Of a stretch of DNA of 64,000 bases, positions 33,251 through 42,765 are shown in pieces (position 1 is the first letter of the stretch; every line of letters begins with the position of its first letter). Both the position numbers and the translations under genes were made by a program. Source of the DNA: CAUPWF01 sp964367905 (lineage in GTDB: Bacteria; Bacillota; Clostridia; Lachnospirales; Lachnospiraceae); the NCBI GenBank assembly GCA_964367905.1, contig CAYIZP010000010.1, forward strand, positions 1-64,000, written 5' to 3'. Below the pieces are notes generated by a model, which saw only the letters and a program-made list of their open reading frames with translations, was not told where the DNA came from and made no database searches.

Positions 33251-34744
33251 ATGAAAAGAAAACAATTAAAAAAACCACGAATCGGAATCTATTCAATGGG
33301 ATTAAAGCATTATTGGGGACAATTTATCGGTTTGAGAGAGCGAATGATAGAATATGGCAATTTTATTAGTACGAAAATCGAACGTATGGATTGTGAGGTG
33401 TTCTTTTATGGCTTGGTCGACTGCGAGCAAGCTGGACTTAATGCAGGTGAATATTTCAACCGAAACCAAGTAGATATCATCTTCGCACACGCTGGAACCT
33501 ACGTGACAAGCGCTTCCATTCTCCCTGTCCATCAGGCTTGTACTGTTCCGGTGGTTTTGCTAAACCTGCAACCAACTGCCCAGATTAACTATGCACAGAC
33601 TACGACAGGCGAGTGGTTAGCCCACTGCGGTGCTTGTCCTGTTCCCGAGATTGTGAACGCCTTTCACCGTGCCCGCATTGAACATCATGTGATAAACGGT
33701 CTACTAGGGCTTGATTATACTCCTGAGATTTCTATGACGTGCGAGATTACAAACACAACCCCTTCCTCAATCCGTGCATGGAAAGAGATAAAAGAGTGGA
33801 CTCTCGCAGCTCGCGTAAAGCGCAACTTGCAAGGTGCTCGCTTTGGTTTCCTTGGAAATACATATAGCGGAATGCTTGATCTATATAGTGACTTCACTAT
33901 GTTTCAGGGCGAGACCGGATCTCATATACAAGTATTGGAGATGTGTGACTTAGATAAACATCTAGCAACTGTTACAGATGAAGAAATTGAAGAAAAACGA
34001 AGAGAAATCGAAGATTTCTTTGTGATAAGCGATGATGTTGCCGCCGATCCACTTGCCCAAAAACCTACGGACATCCAGCTAAATTGGTCAGCAAAAATTG
34101 CAGTAGCCCAAGAAAAGCTTGTTCAGGAATTTGATTTAGACGCCCTCTGCTATTATTACCACGGTGCTCCTGGAAATCATTATGAAGATGTACAAGGGGG
34201 ATTTATTGTAGGTCATTCCCTTCTAACTGCAGCAGGAATTCCTTGTGCCGGCGAAGGCGACTTGAAGACTTGTCTCGCTATGAAGATTTGTGACATTCTC
34301 GAAACTGGAGGATCATTCTGTGAAATCGTCGTTACGGATTATGCGAACGGAACCATTCTACTCGGTCACGATGGTCCATTCCATCTGGAGATTGCAAAAC
34401 AAAAGCCCATACTGCGTGGCATGGGCTTATACCACGGCAAGCAAGGCACGGGAGTTTCCGTGGAAGCTAAGGTTCGCACTGGCGATATTACAACCGTTGG
34501 GTGCACCCAAACAGTGAATGGTCGACTAAAATTCATTATTACCGAAGCAGAGTCTACCGATGGAACTATTATGACCATTGGGAATACACAGACTCCTGTC
34601 AAGTTTAAAACAGACCCTGACTCTTATATGGATGCTTGGTTTGCCGAATATCCAACTCATCACTTCGCCATGAGCATTGGAAAAAATGCTCGATTGATGG
34701 AGAAAGTGGCTAAGCTTATGGACTTCTCACATGTGATTCTCTAA
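33251..34744 (+). CDS. L-fucose/L-arabinose isomerase family protein
   Basis: About 497 residues, cytoplasmic. It has PRIGIYSMGLKHYWGQF at the N-terminus and the VPVVLLNLQPTAQINYAQTTTGEWLAHCGAC signature of AraA/FucI-like proteins. The C-terminal barrel includes CAGEGDLKTCLAMKICDIL and the metal-site-like Glu/Asp and His residues (FHLEIAKQ). The start at 33251 follows AAGGA at good spacing; earlier in-frame ATGs lack a site. Divergent from the AraC regulator and next to the BMC aldolase operon, it would supply the ketose (fuculose or rhamnulose). The true substrate of this subfamily is uncertain. Confidence 0.82.
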   Translation: MKRKQLKKPRIGIYSMGLKHYWGQFIGLRERMIEYGNFISTKIERMDCEVFFYGLVDCEQAGLNAGEYFNRNQVDIIFAHAGTYVTSASILPVHQACTVPVVLLNLQPTAQINYAQTTTGEWLAHCGACPVPEIVNAFHRARIEHHVINGLLGLDYTPEISMTCEITNTTPSSIRAWKEIKEWTLAARVKRNLQGARFGFLGNTYSGMLDLYSDFTMFQGETGSHIQVLEMCDLDKHLATVTDEEIEEKRREIEDFFVISDDVAADPLAQKPTDIQLNWSAKIAVAQEKLVQEFDLDALCYYYHGAPGNHYEDVQGGFIVGHSLLTAAGIPCAGEGDLKTCLAMKICDILETGGSFCEIVVTDYANGTILLGHDGPFHLEIAKQKPILRGMGLYHGKQGTGVSVEAKVRTGDITTVGCTQTVNGRLKFIITEAESTDGTIMTIGNTQTPVKFKTDPDSYMDAWFAEYPTHHFAMSIGKNARLMEKVAKLMDFSHVIL

Positions 34745-34823
34745 CTAAATAAGGTAGATTCATCAATGTATGATGAAGCTGACTGCTTGTCTTGTAATGA
34801 TAACCATTCTGAATTTTACCCAT

Positions 34824-34865
34824 AAAAAATAGACGTCCATACTCCCAAAGTATCGTCTATTTTTT
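34824..34865. terminator. Bidirectional terminator between convergent operons
   Basis: AAAAAATAGACG (34824-34835) pairs with CGTCTATTTTTT (34854-34865), with an inner ATAC/GTAT stem and T runs in both directions. It follows the plus-strand isomerase and faces the end of the minus-strand ABC operon. Confidence 0.85.
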
Positions 34866-34967
34866 AGATATCCTTATGTGGAGAAGATGATTTTCATTCA
34901 TCAACTCGGTTGTCTAGATAAGAGTATTATAAACACTTTTTTATTTTTATGCAATCTTTTTTTCACG

Positions 34968-35711
34968 CTACCACCACTTGATCAAATCAGTTACCTCATT
35001 TCGCAAATCAATAAACTCCTTATCCGAAACTTTTCTCGGTCTTGGTAGGTCATTCATAAGTTCTGTCTTTATATGAGTTGGCTTGTTTGTCAAAATCAAG
35101 ATTCTATCACTTAAATATACTGCCTCTTCAATATTATGTGTAATAAAGATTACCGTTGTCTTCGTCTTATGCCACAGCTTCAACAGTTCGTCTTCTAGCT
35201 TGTACTTTAAGTTCAAATCTAATTGCCCATAAGGTTCATCCATCAGCAGCACTGCCGGCTGTGTAGCAAAAGCTCTTGCTATTACAACTCGCTGAAGCAT
35301 ACTTGCAGATAACTCGCTTGGATAAAAATTTCTAAATTCTTGTAGATTAACCATCTCGATGGCTTCCTCTACACGGCTTTTGATTGTTTCCTTATCCATT
35401 TTTTTAATTTGTAATCCATAAGCAATATTTTGTTCCACTGTCAACCATGGCATAGTGGAATACTCTTGAATAATATATGCCAAGTCATGTTTTTTTGGAT
35501 CAACTAGCTCTCCATCAATCAAAATTTCACCACTATTTACTGGAATGATTTTCGTCAGTGAATTCAAAAATGTTGTTTTTCCACATCCAGTCGGTCCTAC
35601 AATACATAAGAATTCACCCGCTTTAACCGAAAAAGATATATCATCTAACACAAGCAAATCACCAAATGACTTGGTCAGATTTTTTACTACTACTTTATCA
35701 TTGTTTTGCAT
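34968..35711 (-). CDS. NitT/TauT-type ABC transporter ATPase, subunit 2
   Basis: A 247-residue ABC ATPase with Walker A GPTGCGKTT, Q-loop region LAYIIQEYS, a degenerate signature LSASMLQRV (LSGGQ expected), Walker B VLLMDEPYGQLD and a switch His (FITHN). The altered signature suggests one weak site in a heterodimer with the ATPase encoded just upstream. It is the last gene of the operon. Confidence 0.92.
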   Translation of the reverse strand: MQNNDKVVVKNLTKSFGDLLVLDDISFSVKAGEFLCIVGPTGCGKTTFLNSLTKIIPVNSGEILIDGELVDPKKHDLAYIIQEYSTMPWLTVEQNIAYGLQIKKMDKETIKSRVEEAIEMVNLQEFRNFYPSELSASMLQRVVIARAFATQPAVLLMDEPYGQLDLNLKYKLEDELLKLWHKTKTTVIFITHNIEEAVYLSDRILILTNKPTHIKTELMNDLPRPRKVSDKEFIDLRNEVTDLIKWW

Positions 35712-36500
35712 TTACTCACCCAAACTTTCCCGTGGAATATCAATCATCGCACTGATTTCTTCACGTAATTGTAAAAATTCATCACTCACCATACTTCTTG
35801 GTCTTGGAAGATCTATTTTATATTCTTTCGCTACGACTGCCGGGCACTCCGTCATTAATATAATGCGATCTGCAAGATAGAGTGCTTCTTCCACATTATT
35901 CGTAACAAAGATAACCGTTCTCTTCTCTTTTGCCCATATTTTTTCGACTTCTTCCTCCATCATGTAACGTGTCTGTGCATCCAAATGTCCAAACGGTTCA
36001 TCCATCAATATAATCTCTGGGTCATTGCAATATGCTCTTGCAATCCCTACACGTTGACACATTCCTCCTGATAGCTTTACTGGATAATGCTTCTCAAACC
36101 CTTCTAGCCCTACTAAATTTATATAATGTTGCGCCTTTTCTCTTCTCTCTTTTTTTGCAACACCTCTCGCTTTGGGTCCAAATTCCACATTTCCCATAAC
36201 CGTCAACCACGGAAATAATGCTGTTGTCTGGTATACCATCCCAACTTCTTGATTCATCCCTTTCGAGACTTTCCCGTTAATGTGGATTTCTCCGTCTGTC
36301 ACATCTTCTAATCCTGCAATCATCTTCAACAATGTAGTTTTCCCACACTGTCCAGCACCAAAAAGAACTACAAATTCATTTTTTTGGATGTCTAGATTCA
36401 TGCCCCCAATAATCTTCACTTCTTTATCATTCACATCGAAAGATTTTTTTACGTTCTTAAGGCTTACAACAACCTCTTCCTTTATCCCCTTTCTTTCCAT
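35712..36500 (-). CDS. NitT/TauT-type ABC transporter ATPase, subunit 1
   Basis: About 262 residues with Walker A GAGQCGKTT, signature LSGGMCQRV, Walker B ILMDEPFGHLD and FVTNN in place of the usual switch THN (Asn for His). Together with the other ATPase, whose signature is degenerate but whose switch His is kept, this looks like an asymmetric heterodimer. The start at 36500 follows AAGGAG at nine bases; the ATG two codons before is too close to it. It overlaps the permease stop by about 19 bp. Confidence 0.92.
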   Translation of the reverse strand: MERKGIKEEVVVSLKNVKKSFDVNDKEVKIIGGMNLDIQKNEFVVLFGAGQCGKTTLLKMIAGLEDVTDGEIHINGKVSKGMNQEVGMVYQTTALFPWLTVMGNVEFGPKARGVAKKERREKAQHYINLVGLEGFEKHYPVKLSGGMCQRVGIARAYCNDPEIILMDEPFGHLDAQTRYMMEEEVEKIWAKEKRTVIFVTNNVEEALYLADRIILMTECPAVVAKEYKIDLPRPRSMVSDEFLQLREEISAMIDIPRESLGE

Positions 36501-37264
36501 GTACATAATCTCCTTTCACACTCACGCATCAACGCAGCCAATATTAGTCCGATAATCCCGATTGATATCATTCCAATCACACTATTTGTCATTCCTCCAC
36601 CTTGCATTCCTGCAGTAATCAACCAACCACATCCAGCTCTTGCAGTAATCATCTCTGCCGCCAATACCGCCATCCAACTAGTTGAGAGTGAAATCTGTAA
36701 TCCAGCAAAGATATAAGGCACACACGAAGGTAAAATAATCGTCGTAAACACTTTGTTCTTCTTTAGTCCTAGCACTTGGGCAACCCCGATTAATTCTTGT
36801 TTTACATTCATCGCCCCTGCCATCGTATTCATTACCATTTGTGAAAATCCACCTACAAAAATAATAAAATAAATCGTTAGATTTCCTGTCCCAAACCATA
36901 GAATCGCTAGCGGAATCCATGCAATACCTGGTATCGGCTTTATCATATTAAAGATTCCATTAAACATGGCCTTGCCTAATTTTGAAGCCCCCATTACCAG
37001 ACCTACAATGGTTCCTAAAACCGCTGAGCATATATAACCAATCAACACGCGGCTCAAACTAATACCCACATGTCCCAAGAGTGTAGTCGTTCCAATTGGT
37101 TCTACCACACCATTTGCCATTCCAACTAAAACCTCGGTAGGGCTAGGAAAAATCAAACCAAACTCAGTGAAAGATACTCCGAGATGCCATACAACTAAAA
37201 AACTGATAATACCGAGGCCACCAAATACAATCGTCTGCCCCATATCCTTATTCATGCCTTTCAT
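36482..37264 (-). CDS. NitT/TauT-type ABC transporter permease, subunit 2
   Basis: A 260-residue membrane protein with about six helices and the BPD_transp_1 pattern ELIGVAQVLGLKKNKVFTTIILP as its coupling loop. The start overlaps the upstream permease stop by one base (TAATG). Two unlike permeases plus two unlike ATPases make a full heteromeric importer. Confidence 0.9.
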   Translation of the reverse strand: MKGMNKDMGQTIVFGGLGIISFLVVWHLGVSFTEFGLIFPSPTEVLVGMANGVVEPIGTTTLLGHVGISLSRVLIGYICSAVLGTIVGLVMGASKLGKAMFNGIFNMIKPIPGIAWIPLAILWFGTGNLTIYFIIFVGGFSQMVMNTMAGAMNVKQELIGVAQVLGLKKNKVFTTIILPSCVPYIFAGLQISLSTSWMAVLAAEMITARAGCGWLITAGMQGGGMTNSVIGMISIGIIGLILAALMRECERRLCTWKERG

Positions 37265-38049
37265 TATGAGCGTCCCCCTTTCACTAATTTCTTTTCTACC
37301 ATATCTAAAATAAAGGAGAACAATGCTCCAAATGCTCCGATTACTAATACGCCCATGAACACAACATCAATTCTTCCAACCTGTCTTGCCATCTGAATCA
37401 TATAGCCCAATCCCTTCGTTGAAGCAACCAACTCTGCTGCTACCAATGTAACCCAAGATGCATTGAGCGCTACTTTGATTCCCGCAAAAATCATAGGTCC
37501 TGCTGTAGGAATTGCAACTGTTCTTAGCACTTGTGTTCTACTTGCTCCAAAGGTCTGAGCTACCCACATATGTACCGGATTCATTTGCTTAATACCACTA
37601 TAAGTATTGATAATAACGGGCACAACTGCCGCAATCAAAATAACAGTAACCTTAGACATTAATCCAATTCCGAACACCATCAACATAATCGGTACCCAAC
37701 CTACTGGTGGAATCGGTTTTACGAGGTCAAATAAAGGTTTAAAGAATTTATCAAACTTGTCAAACCATGCCATGCAAATCCCTAATGGCACCCCGATTCC
37801 AACCCCCATCAAAAATCCTAAAACAGATTCTTCTAAACTGGTCAATATATGAATTCCCAAGACATTCCCATCTGGATTTGGATTCGACAATTTGTAAATA
37901 AATGTTTCAATAATGGTTGCTGGACTAACCATCTTCTTTTCTGGAATAATTTTAAGTACATCTGTCAATAATTGCCAGATTAATATAAATGCTAAAAATG
38001 AAACGATTGATATAATTAGATACTTTCGATTTTCTCTTTTTTTCTTCAA
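37264..38049 (-). CDS. NitT/TauT-type ABC transporter permease, subunit 1
   Basis: A 261-residue permease of the nitrate/sulfonate/taurine/thiamine-precursor importer group, with coupling loop HMWVAQTFGASRTQVLRTVAIP and about six membrane helices. The start codon is TTG at 38049, preceded by AGGAAT, in the context AACATTGAAGA that is also used by the permease starting at 52087. A stem-loop lies between this gene and its binding protein. Confidence 0.9.
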   Translation of the reverse strand: MKKKRENRKYLIISIVSFLAFILIWQLLTDVLKIIPEKKMVSPATIIETFIYKLSNPNPDGNVLGIHILTSLEESVLGFLMGVGIGVPLGICMAWFDKFDKFFKPLFDLVKPIPPVGWVPIMLMVFGIGLMSKVTVILIAAVVPVIINTYSGIKQMNPVHMWVAQTFGASRTQVLRTVAIPTAGPMIFAGIKVALNASWVTLVAAELVASTKGLGYMIQMARQVGRIDVVFMGVLVIGAFGALFSFILDMVEKKLVKGGRS

Positions 38050-38083
38050 TGTTATATTCCTATTCCTTTCCTTCTTCTCTATT

Positions 38084-38117
38084 AAAATTAAAAGGACGTC
38101 CCCGCCCTTTTAATTTT
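38084..38117. terminator. Stem-loop between binding-protein and permease genes
   Basis: AAAATTAAAAGG (38084-38095) and CCTTTTAATTTT (38106-38117) are perfect 12-bp inverses around a GC-rich loop. It is 8 bp past the binding-protein stop, a probable partial terminator or mRNA-stabilising hairpin. Confidence 0.65.
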
Positions 38118-38125
38118 TGCTTATA

Positions 38126-39229
38126 CTAATATGGATATTCTTCTAATGCCTTCTTCCATAAATTATCTACCACATTCGCCTTGAATTCCTCTGCTTGCTC
38201 TGGTTCGATACTTCCGATTTCAGCTAAGAAATCCGCTGCATCTGCTTCTGCAACTCCATACTCTAGAGCTTGGTGCTCCTCTGGTGTAATAAACACTCTC
38301 AGCTCCGCCTCTTTTGCTGCGTCTTCATCACTGATTTCCTTACCACACTCTGTATAGTATTTGATGATTTGATCTGCCTTCATTTCGCGATCCGCTTCCA
38401 TCTCTTCTGCTGCTCTAAAGCAAAGTTGAATAAATGCCACGATCTCATCTTCTTTTTCTGTATATGCATCCTCTGCTACGATAATATCTGTTGTAGATGT
38501 TGTAAAATCACTTAATTCAGCGATTGGCACCCAACCATACTTATCAGCCACTTGTAAAGACCATGGTGTTGGCAATGCTACAATATCACCTTCGCCCAAT
38601 GCAAATGTTTGCTCACAAGTTGCATAATCCATAGGCACAACACTGATTTGATCTGCACTCAACCCAACCTTTTCGATATATTGTAGTGCCAATTGATGAG
38701 TCGAAGAACCTGCTGCACATAAAATTTCAGCATTCTCTACTGTATCTGGATCCCCATAAATATTTTCATAAGTAGGATTAAATCCTTGTACACCTAGTAT
38801 TGGACTATCCTCACGAACAAATAGTGTATCACCTTTTGTGCTACTAGAGGTTACAACCAATTTTGCATTATTGTTTACAGAACCAAACACATATGCCATA
38901 CCTTCAAATCCCACATCCCATAAACCTGCTGCCAGACCTTCATTCCCTGCTGCACCATTTGCATAAGATTCTACTTGCAACTCCAGTCCAATCTCATCCG
39001 CCCATCCTTTATCAAGAATATACGATAAGATGACACCATTAAAGTCAGGGCTTGTCATAACTCTCAATGGCTCAAAGTCTGCCGCTGCAGCTTCGCCTTC
39101 GCCCACCTCTTCATCCGCTGCTGCCTCCTCTGTCTTCTCTGGTTCTTTTGCACTTTCATCCGCTCCACATCCTGCTATAGAAAATACCATAACTGATGCT
39201 AGTAAAAGACTTAAAATTTTCTTTTTCAT
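38126..39229 (-). CDS. NitT/TauT-type substrate-binding lipoprotein
   Basis: About 367 residues. The signal peptide ends in the lipobox SIAGC, an acidic linker follows, and the mature domain begins PLRVMTSPDFNGVIL with AAGLWDVGFEG and AAGSSTHQLALQYI, as in NMT1/SsuA-like proteins. The ligand is unknown; sulfonates, nitrate-like anions and pyrimidines are all used by this family. The start at 39229 follows AAGGAGG; the eight earlier codons are excluded. Confidence 0.9.
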   Translation of the reverse strand: MKKKILSLLLASVMVFSIAGCGADESAKEPEKTEEAAADEEVGEGEAAAADFEPLRVMTSPDFNGVILSYILDKGWADEIGLELQVESYANGAAGNEGLAAGLWDVGFEGMAYVFGSVNNNAKLVVTSSSTKGDTLFVREDSPILGVQGFNPTYENIYGDPDTVENAEILCAAGSSTHQLALQYIEKVGLSADQISVVPMDYATCEQTFALGEGDIVALPTPWSLQVADKYGWVPIAELSDFTTSTTDIIVAEDAYTEKEDEIVAFIQLCFRAAEEMEADREMKADQIIKYYTECGKEISDEDAAKEAELRVFITPEEHQALEYGVAEADAADFLAEIGSIEPEQAEEFKANVVDNLWKKALEEYPY

Positions 39230-39273
39230 ATCTTCCTCCTTATTTTGCGACATGCGCTTTATTTGATGACCAA

Positions 39274-39302
39274 ATTATACGTTTAAAATCATAAATTGTT
39301 TA
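39274..39302 (-). promoter_or_regulatory. Predicted promoter of the NitT/TauT-type operon
   Basis: On the minus strand TAAACA (39302-39297) and TATAAT (39279-39274) are 17 bases apart, about 45 bases before the binding-protein start. Confidence 0.6.
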
Positions 39303-39416
39303 TAAAATAATCGTACAATACCTATTTCATTTTCTACCTCTTTTCTGTGCCAATATATCTCATTGTCACAAATCCGTATATATTCTATTACATATTCTAA
39401 CACTTCTCATAGGGAA

Positions 39417-39445
39417 TTTACTTTTTCTATTTATTTTGATATAAT
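39417..39445 (+). promoter_or_regulatory. Predicted promoter of the plus-strand two-component genes
   Basis: TTTACT (39417-39422) and TATAAT (39440-39445) are 17 bases apart, 32 bases before the kinase ATG. It is divergent from the promoter at 39274-39302. Confidence 0.65.
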
Positions 39446-39477
39446 TCTTCAAAATAGTATGTAGAATAGGAGCAAAT

Positions 39478-41268
39478 ATGAAGCAACGTATCATCACAAA
39501 ACAATTTCGTTTACATCGAATCCTATCAGTTCTCTTCATCCTGCTCGTAGCCTGTAGTATTTTACTAACTGCACTCCCTTCCTTTCACCTGTTTCAAGAG
39601 CAGCTGATTACAGAATTTTCAGAAAACAGAGTCGATACCCTCTCACAGGTCAGTCACAATATCCAAAAAATCCGCGATGAGATTACTACCGTTTCTGATA
39701 TGTTTTATAATAACGAAGAGGTGCAAGAAATCCTTTTTCCCTCAGATGAGACAGTGCATTCCTTTTCGGAACTAACCGACATCTTAACTGCAATAGATTC
39801 TGATATCAGAACGACCCTGACTCATTATTCTTTCGATTTCGAGATGCAACTGTTTCTAAATAATGGTTTCGTCTACTCCACTGATCCCGACTCCATATCT
39901 GCGGTCAGAACCTATACTGACGAACTATGGTACCATCAAGCTAACCCTGAGAGCAGCGAGTCAAATCTCTACTGGTTGCCTCATCTTCCTTTGGACAATG
40001 CCACACAGGATTATATCTCTTTGGTACGATTTATTAAATCTCCTTCTGGGGATACGAGAGGTTGTCTTATGATTAATATCCCAGAAGAGACTCTTCGAAA
40101 CACCTATATTTCCTTGATTGATGAGCACAATAGCATCTATATTGTTGGGGATGAGGGACGAATTGTATCCCATTCCACAACTTCCATGGTGGGACGTCTC
40201 TTTTATGACATGCAAAGATTCGATGAATTGTTTGAAGCTGGTAACTATGCAACCATTTATAAAAGCAAGGAGCCTTATCTGTTTTCCAGATATATCTCTA
40301 CGGAAAACAACTGGATCGTGGTGGAAGAAATCCCCATGGATGTGATTCTATCTCCTTTGGTAGAAATAAGAAATTCCATCTTGCTAATCGGTGGTTTTGT
40401 ATTCATCTGCTGCATCATCGCCTCAAACATCTTAGCAAGACGCGTATCACGCCCACTCAATCAGGTCTATGATACAATGCTTCTAGCACAAGAGGGCGAC
40501 TTTAATGTAAAATTTCCCCGCAGTGGATTCGCCGAAGCACAGTGGATATCTTCTGCCTGCGAGAATTTTATTATCCGAATCGTAGATTTACTAAATGCTG
40601 TAAAAAAGGAAGAACGACAAAAGCGCATTACCGAACTTAAGTTTCGTCAAATGCAGATCAATCCGCATTTCATGCACAACACACTTTTTACTATTAAATG
40701 TATGATTGACATGAACCGAAGCGAGGAGGCCTGTAAAATGTTAGATGCGTTTAACCTGATGCTACGTGACACCCTCGAATCGAACGACCTACTCGTAACA
40801 GTGGAGCAAGAAATACGAACCCTGAAACAATATGGCTACTTACTCCAACAACGATATGGTTCTTCCTTTGAGATAACCTATAACATCTCCGAGGATTGCA
40901 AGGATGAGCTAATCCTACGATTTATCTTGCAACCGATTCTAGAGAATTCCATTTTCCATGGAATAGCCAACAAGACCCAAAGTGGTCTTGTTACCATAGA
41001 CGTGTCCGCTAATCCGCACTTTATATTTCTCAGGGTAAGTGATAATGGGTGTGGAATGAGTGAAGATACCTTAAACGCACTCCTAAATTCACCATCTACC
41101 AACACACAACACATCGGAGTGAAAAATGTATTTAGCAGATTGAGCTTACACTACAATGATAATGCAAGCTTTAAAATAACAAGCGAACTAGAGAAAGGAA
41201 CCACGGTTTCCATCACGGTTCCACGCTACCATATCTCTCACCCTAATAATTTATCGGAAGGAGCTTAG
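39478..41268 (+). CDS. Sensor histidine kinase (YesM-type)
   Basis: A 596-residue membrane kinase with transmembrane helices near 15-35 and 298-318 and a large dCache-like extracellular region between. A HAMP domain follows (RRVSRPLNQVYDTMLLAQEGDF). The phospho-acceptor box is QMQINPHFMHNTLFTIK and the ATPase box is LQPILENSIFHG and SDNGCGMS. AGGAG precedes the ATG. It is divergent from the NitT/TauT-type operon and co-transcribed with the response regulator 9 bp downstream, so it may sense that operon's substrate or the sugars of the minus-strand glycan operons. Confidence 0.92.
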   Translation: MKQRIITKQFRLHRILSVLFILLVACSILLTALPSFHLFQEQLITEFSENRVDTLSQVSHNIQKIRDEITTVSDMFYNNEEVQEILFPSDETVHSFSELTDILTAIDSDIRTTLTHYSFDFEMQLFLNNGFVYSTDPDSISAVRTYTDELWYHQANPESSESNLYWLPHLPLDNATQDYISLVRFIKSPSGDTRGCLMINIPEETLRNTYISLIDEHNSIYIVGDEGRIVSHSTTSMVGRLFYDMQRFDELFEAGNYATIYKSKEPYLFSRYISTENNWIVVEEIPMDVILSPLVEIRNSILLIGGFVFICCIIASNILARRVSRPLNQVYDTMLLAQEGDFNVKFPRSGFAEAQWISSACENFIIRIVDLLNAVKKEERQKRITELKFRQMQINPHFMHNTLFTIKCMIDMNRSEEACKMLDAFNLMLRDTLESNDLLVTVEQEIRTLKQYGYLLQQRYGSSFEITYNISEDCKDELILRFILQPILENSIFHGIANKTQSGLVTIDVSANPHFIFLRVSDNGCGMSEDTLNALLNSPSTNTQHIGVKNVFSRLSLHYNDNASFKITSELEKGTTVSITVPRYHISHPNNLSEGA

Positions 41269-41277
41269 ACACTTAAT

Positions 41278-42762
41278 ATGAGATTTTTAATTGTTGATGA
41301 TGAAACTATAATCCGTGAATGGCTTCAAATGAGCCTGATGTCACTATCCCCTAACATAGAGGAGGTCATCCTTGCCACCGATGGTATCGATGCACTGGAA
41401 AAACTAGAAGGCGCAAGTTTCGATGCCATATTCATCGATATTCAAATGCCACGGATGGATGGTCTGGAGCTGATGAAACATATCCGACTCACGGATGCCA
41501 CCACCCCTATTATTATTCTCAGTAGCCATACGCGGTTCGATTATGCGAGAGATGTCATGAGGCTTGGCGCCCTAGAATACCTTTTGAAAACTGAATGTAC
41601 CAAGGAATTTTTATTGAAGATATACGAGAAAATAGAAGCACTAACCCCTGCACTTTCCGAAGAAACTAGACCGCTTCTTTCGAAAGAGCACTTTGTACGA
41701 GATTTGTTAAACGGCTGTCCAGTTTCTGCGGATAATCCATTTAGTGAATGTGAGAATAGAGTCTACGCCATAATTGCTACATTTGATATAGACATCAGCC
41801 TAAAACTTCCTGATAACCATTTTGAAAAAACAGTGCTAAACTATATTACAACACATGAGAAAATCACCTATTATGAAGTTTTATATCCATATTCCGAGGA
41901 TATGTCTGCTGTCCTCCACCTTCATAAAACCCTATTAACTCATCTTTGTGATCAGCATGCCATTATGATTGGCTCTAGTAAACTGTTTAGAACCTTAGAG
42001 GATATAAGCTCGGCTATTTTAACTGCAAACATTGCTGTCAATCAACTATTTTATGGTGATAGCAACTACTGCATCTATTCCATACGCTTCTCTAGCGAAG
42101 AGAAACATGTGGTAAAAAACAATTTGCAGGCTCACTCAAGCAATATTATTAAACATATTCGCAATTACAATAATCCAGCCATTATCGCTTCTATAAATGC
42201 CTTAAATACATTTATTTTAGAAACGAAACCAAACGATGTCACTTTGGTAAAAGAAACCTATTACAATACCCTAAATGCCTTATATCTACATTATTTTTCG
42301 GACGATACTCAGCTCATGCAAGTACTAGAAGATATCAAGGCGCAGATTCATACATTTCAGCGGTTTGATGATTTAATCGGTTTTACCAATCTATCCATCA
42401 ACCATGATATATTATTACTCTCACCAAATAAGGAGTATAGCATCCATATAAAATCTGCACTTCTTTATATTGCAGAGCACTTTGATGGCATAACATCCGT
42501 TCGTGAAATCGGAGATGCCGTCCATCTAAATTTTGACTATTTTACGCGTCTGTTCAAAAAAGAAGTGGGACAAAACATCAATACTTATTTGAGGAATTAT
42601 CGACTTAATATGGCTGCTCAGATGTTAAAAACTACGCTTTTTCCGATCAATGATATCGCTTTTCGGGTAGGCATGGCGAATATCAGTTATTTCTCCAAAA
42701 CCTTTAAGGACCTATATAACCTTCAACCACTCGCCTATAGAAACCAATTTAGAGAAGAGTAA
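41278..42762 (+). CDS. AraC-type response regulator (YesN-like)
   Basis: A 494-residue regulator. The receiver domain has D7/D8, phosphoacceptor D54 (FIDIQMPRMDG) and LLKTE with the conserved Lys. A long middle region without a recognised domain is followed by an AraC helix-turn-helix (VREIGDAVHLNFDYFTRLFKK, NDIAFRVGMANISYFSKTFKD) at the C-terminus. Its ribosome site AAGGAG lies inside the end of the kinase gene. Its stop is only 3 bp from the stop of the oppositely oriented regulator. Confidence 0.93.
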   Translation: MRFLIVDDETIIREWLQMSLMSLSPNIEEVILATDGIDALEKLEGASFDAIFIDIQMPRMDGLELMKHIRLTDATTPIIILSSHTRFDYARDVMRLGALEYLLKTECTKEFLLKIYEKIEALTPALSEETRPLLSKEHFVRDLLNGCPVSADNPFSECENRVYAIIATFDIDISLKLPDNHFEKTVLNYITTHEKITYYEVLYPYSEDMSAVLHLHKTLLTHLCDQHAIMIGSSKLFRTLEDISSAILTANIAVNQLFYGDSNYCIYSIRFSSEEKHVVKNNLQAHSSNIIKHIRNYNNPAIIASINALNTFILETKPNDVTLVKETYYNTLNALYLHYFSDDTQLMQVLEDIKAQIHTFQRFDDLIGFTNLSINHDILLLSPNKEYSIHIKSALLYIAEHFDGITSVREIGDAVHLNFDYFTRLFKKEVGQNINTYLRNYRLNMAAQMLKTTLFPINDIAFRVGMANISYFSKTFKDLYNLQPLAYRNQFREE

Positions 42763-42765
42763 GTG

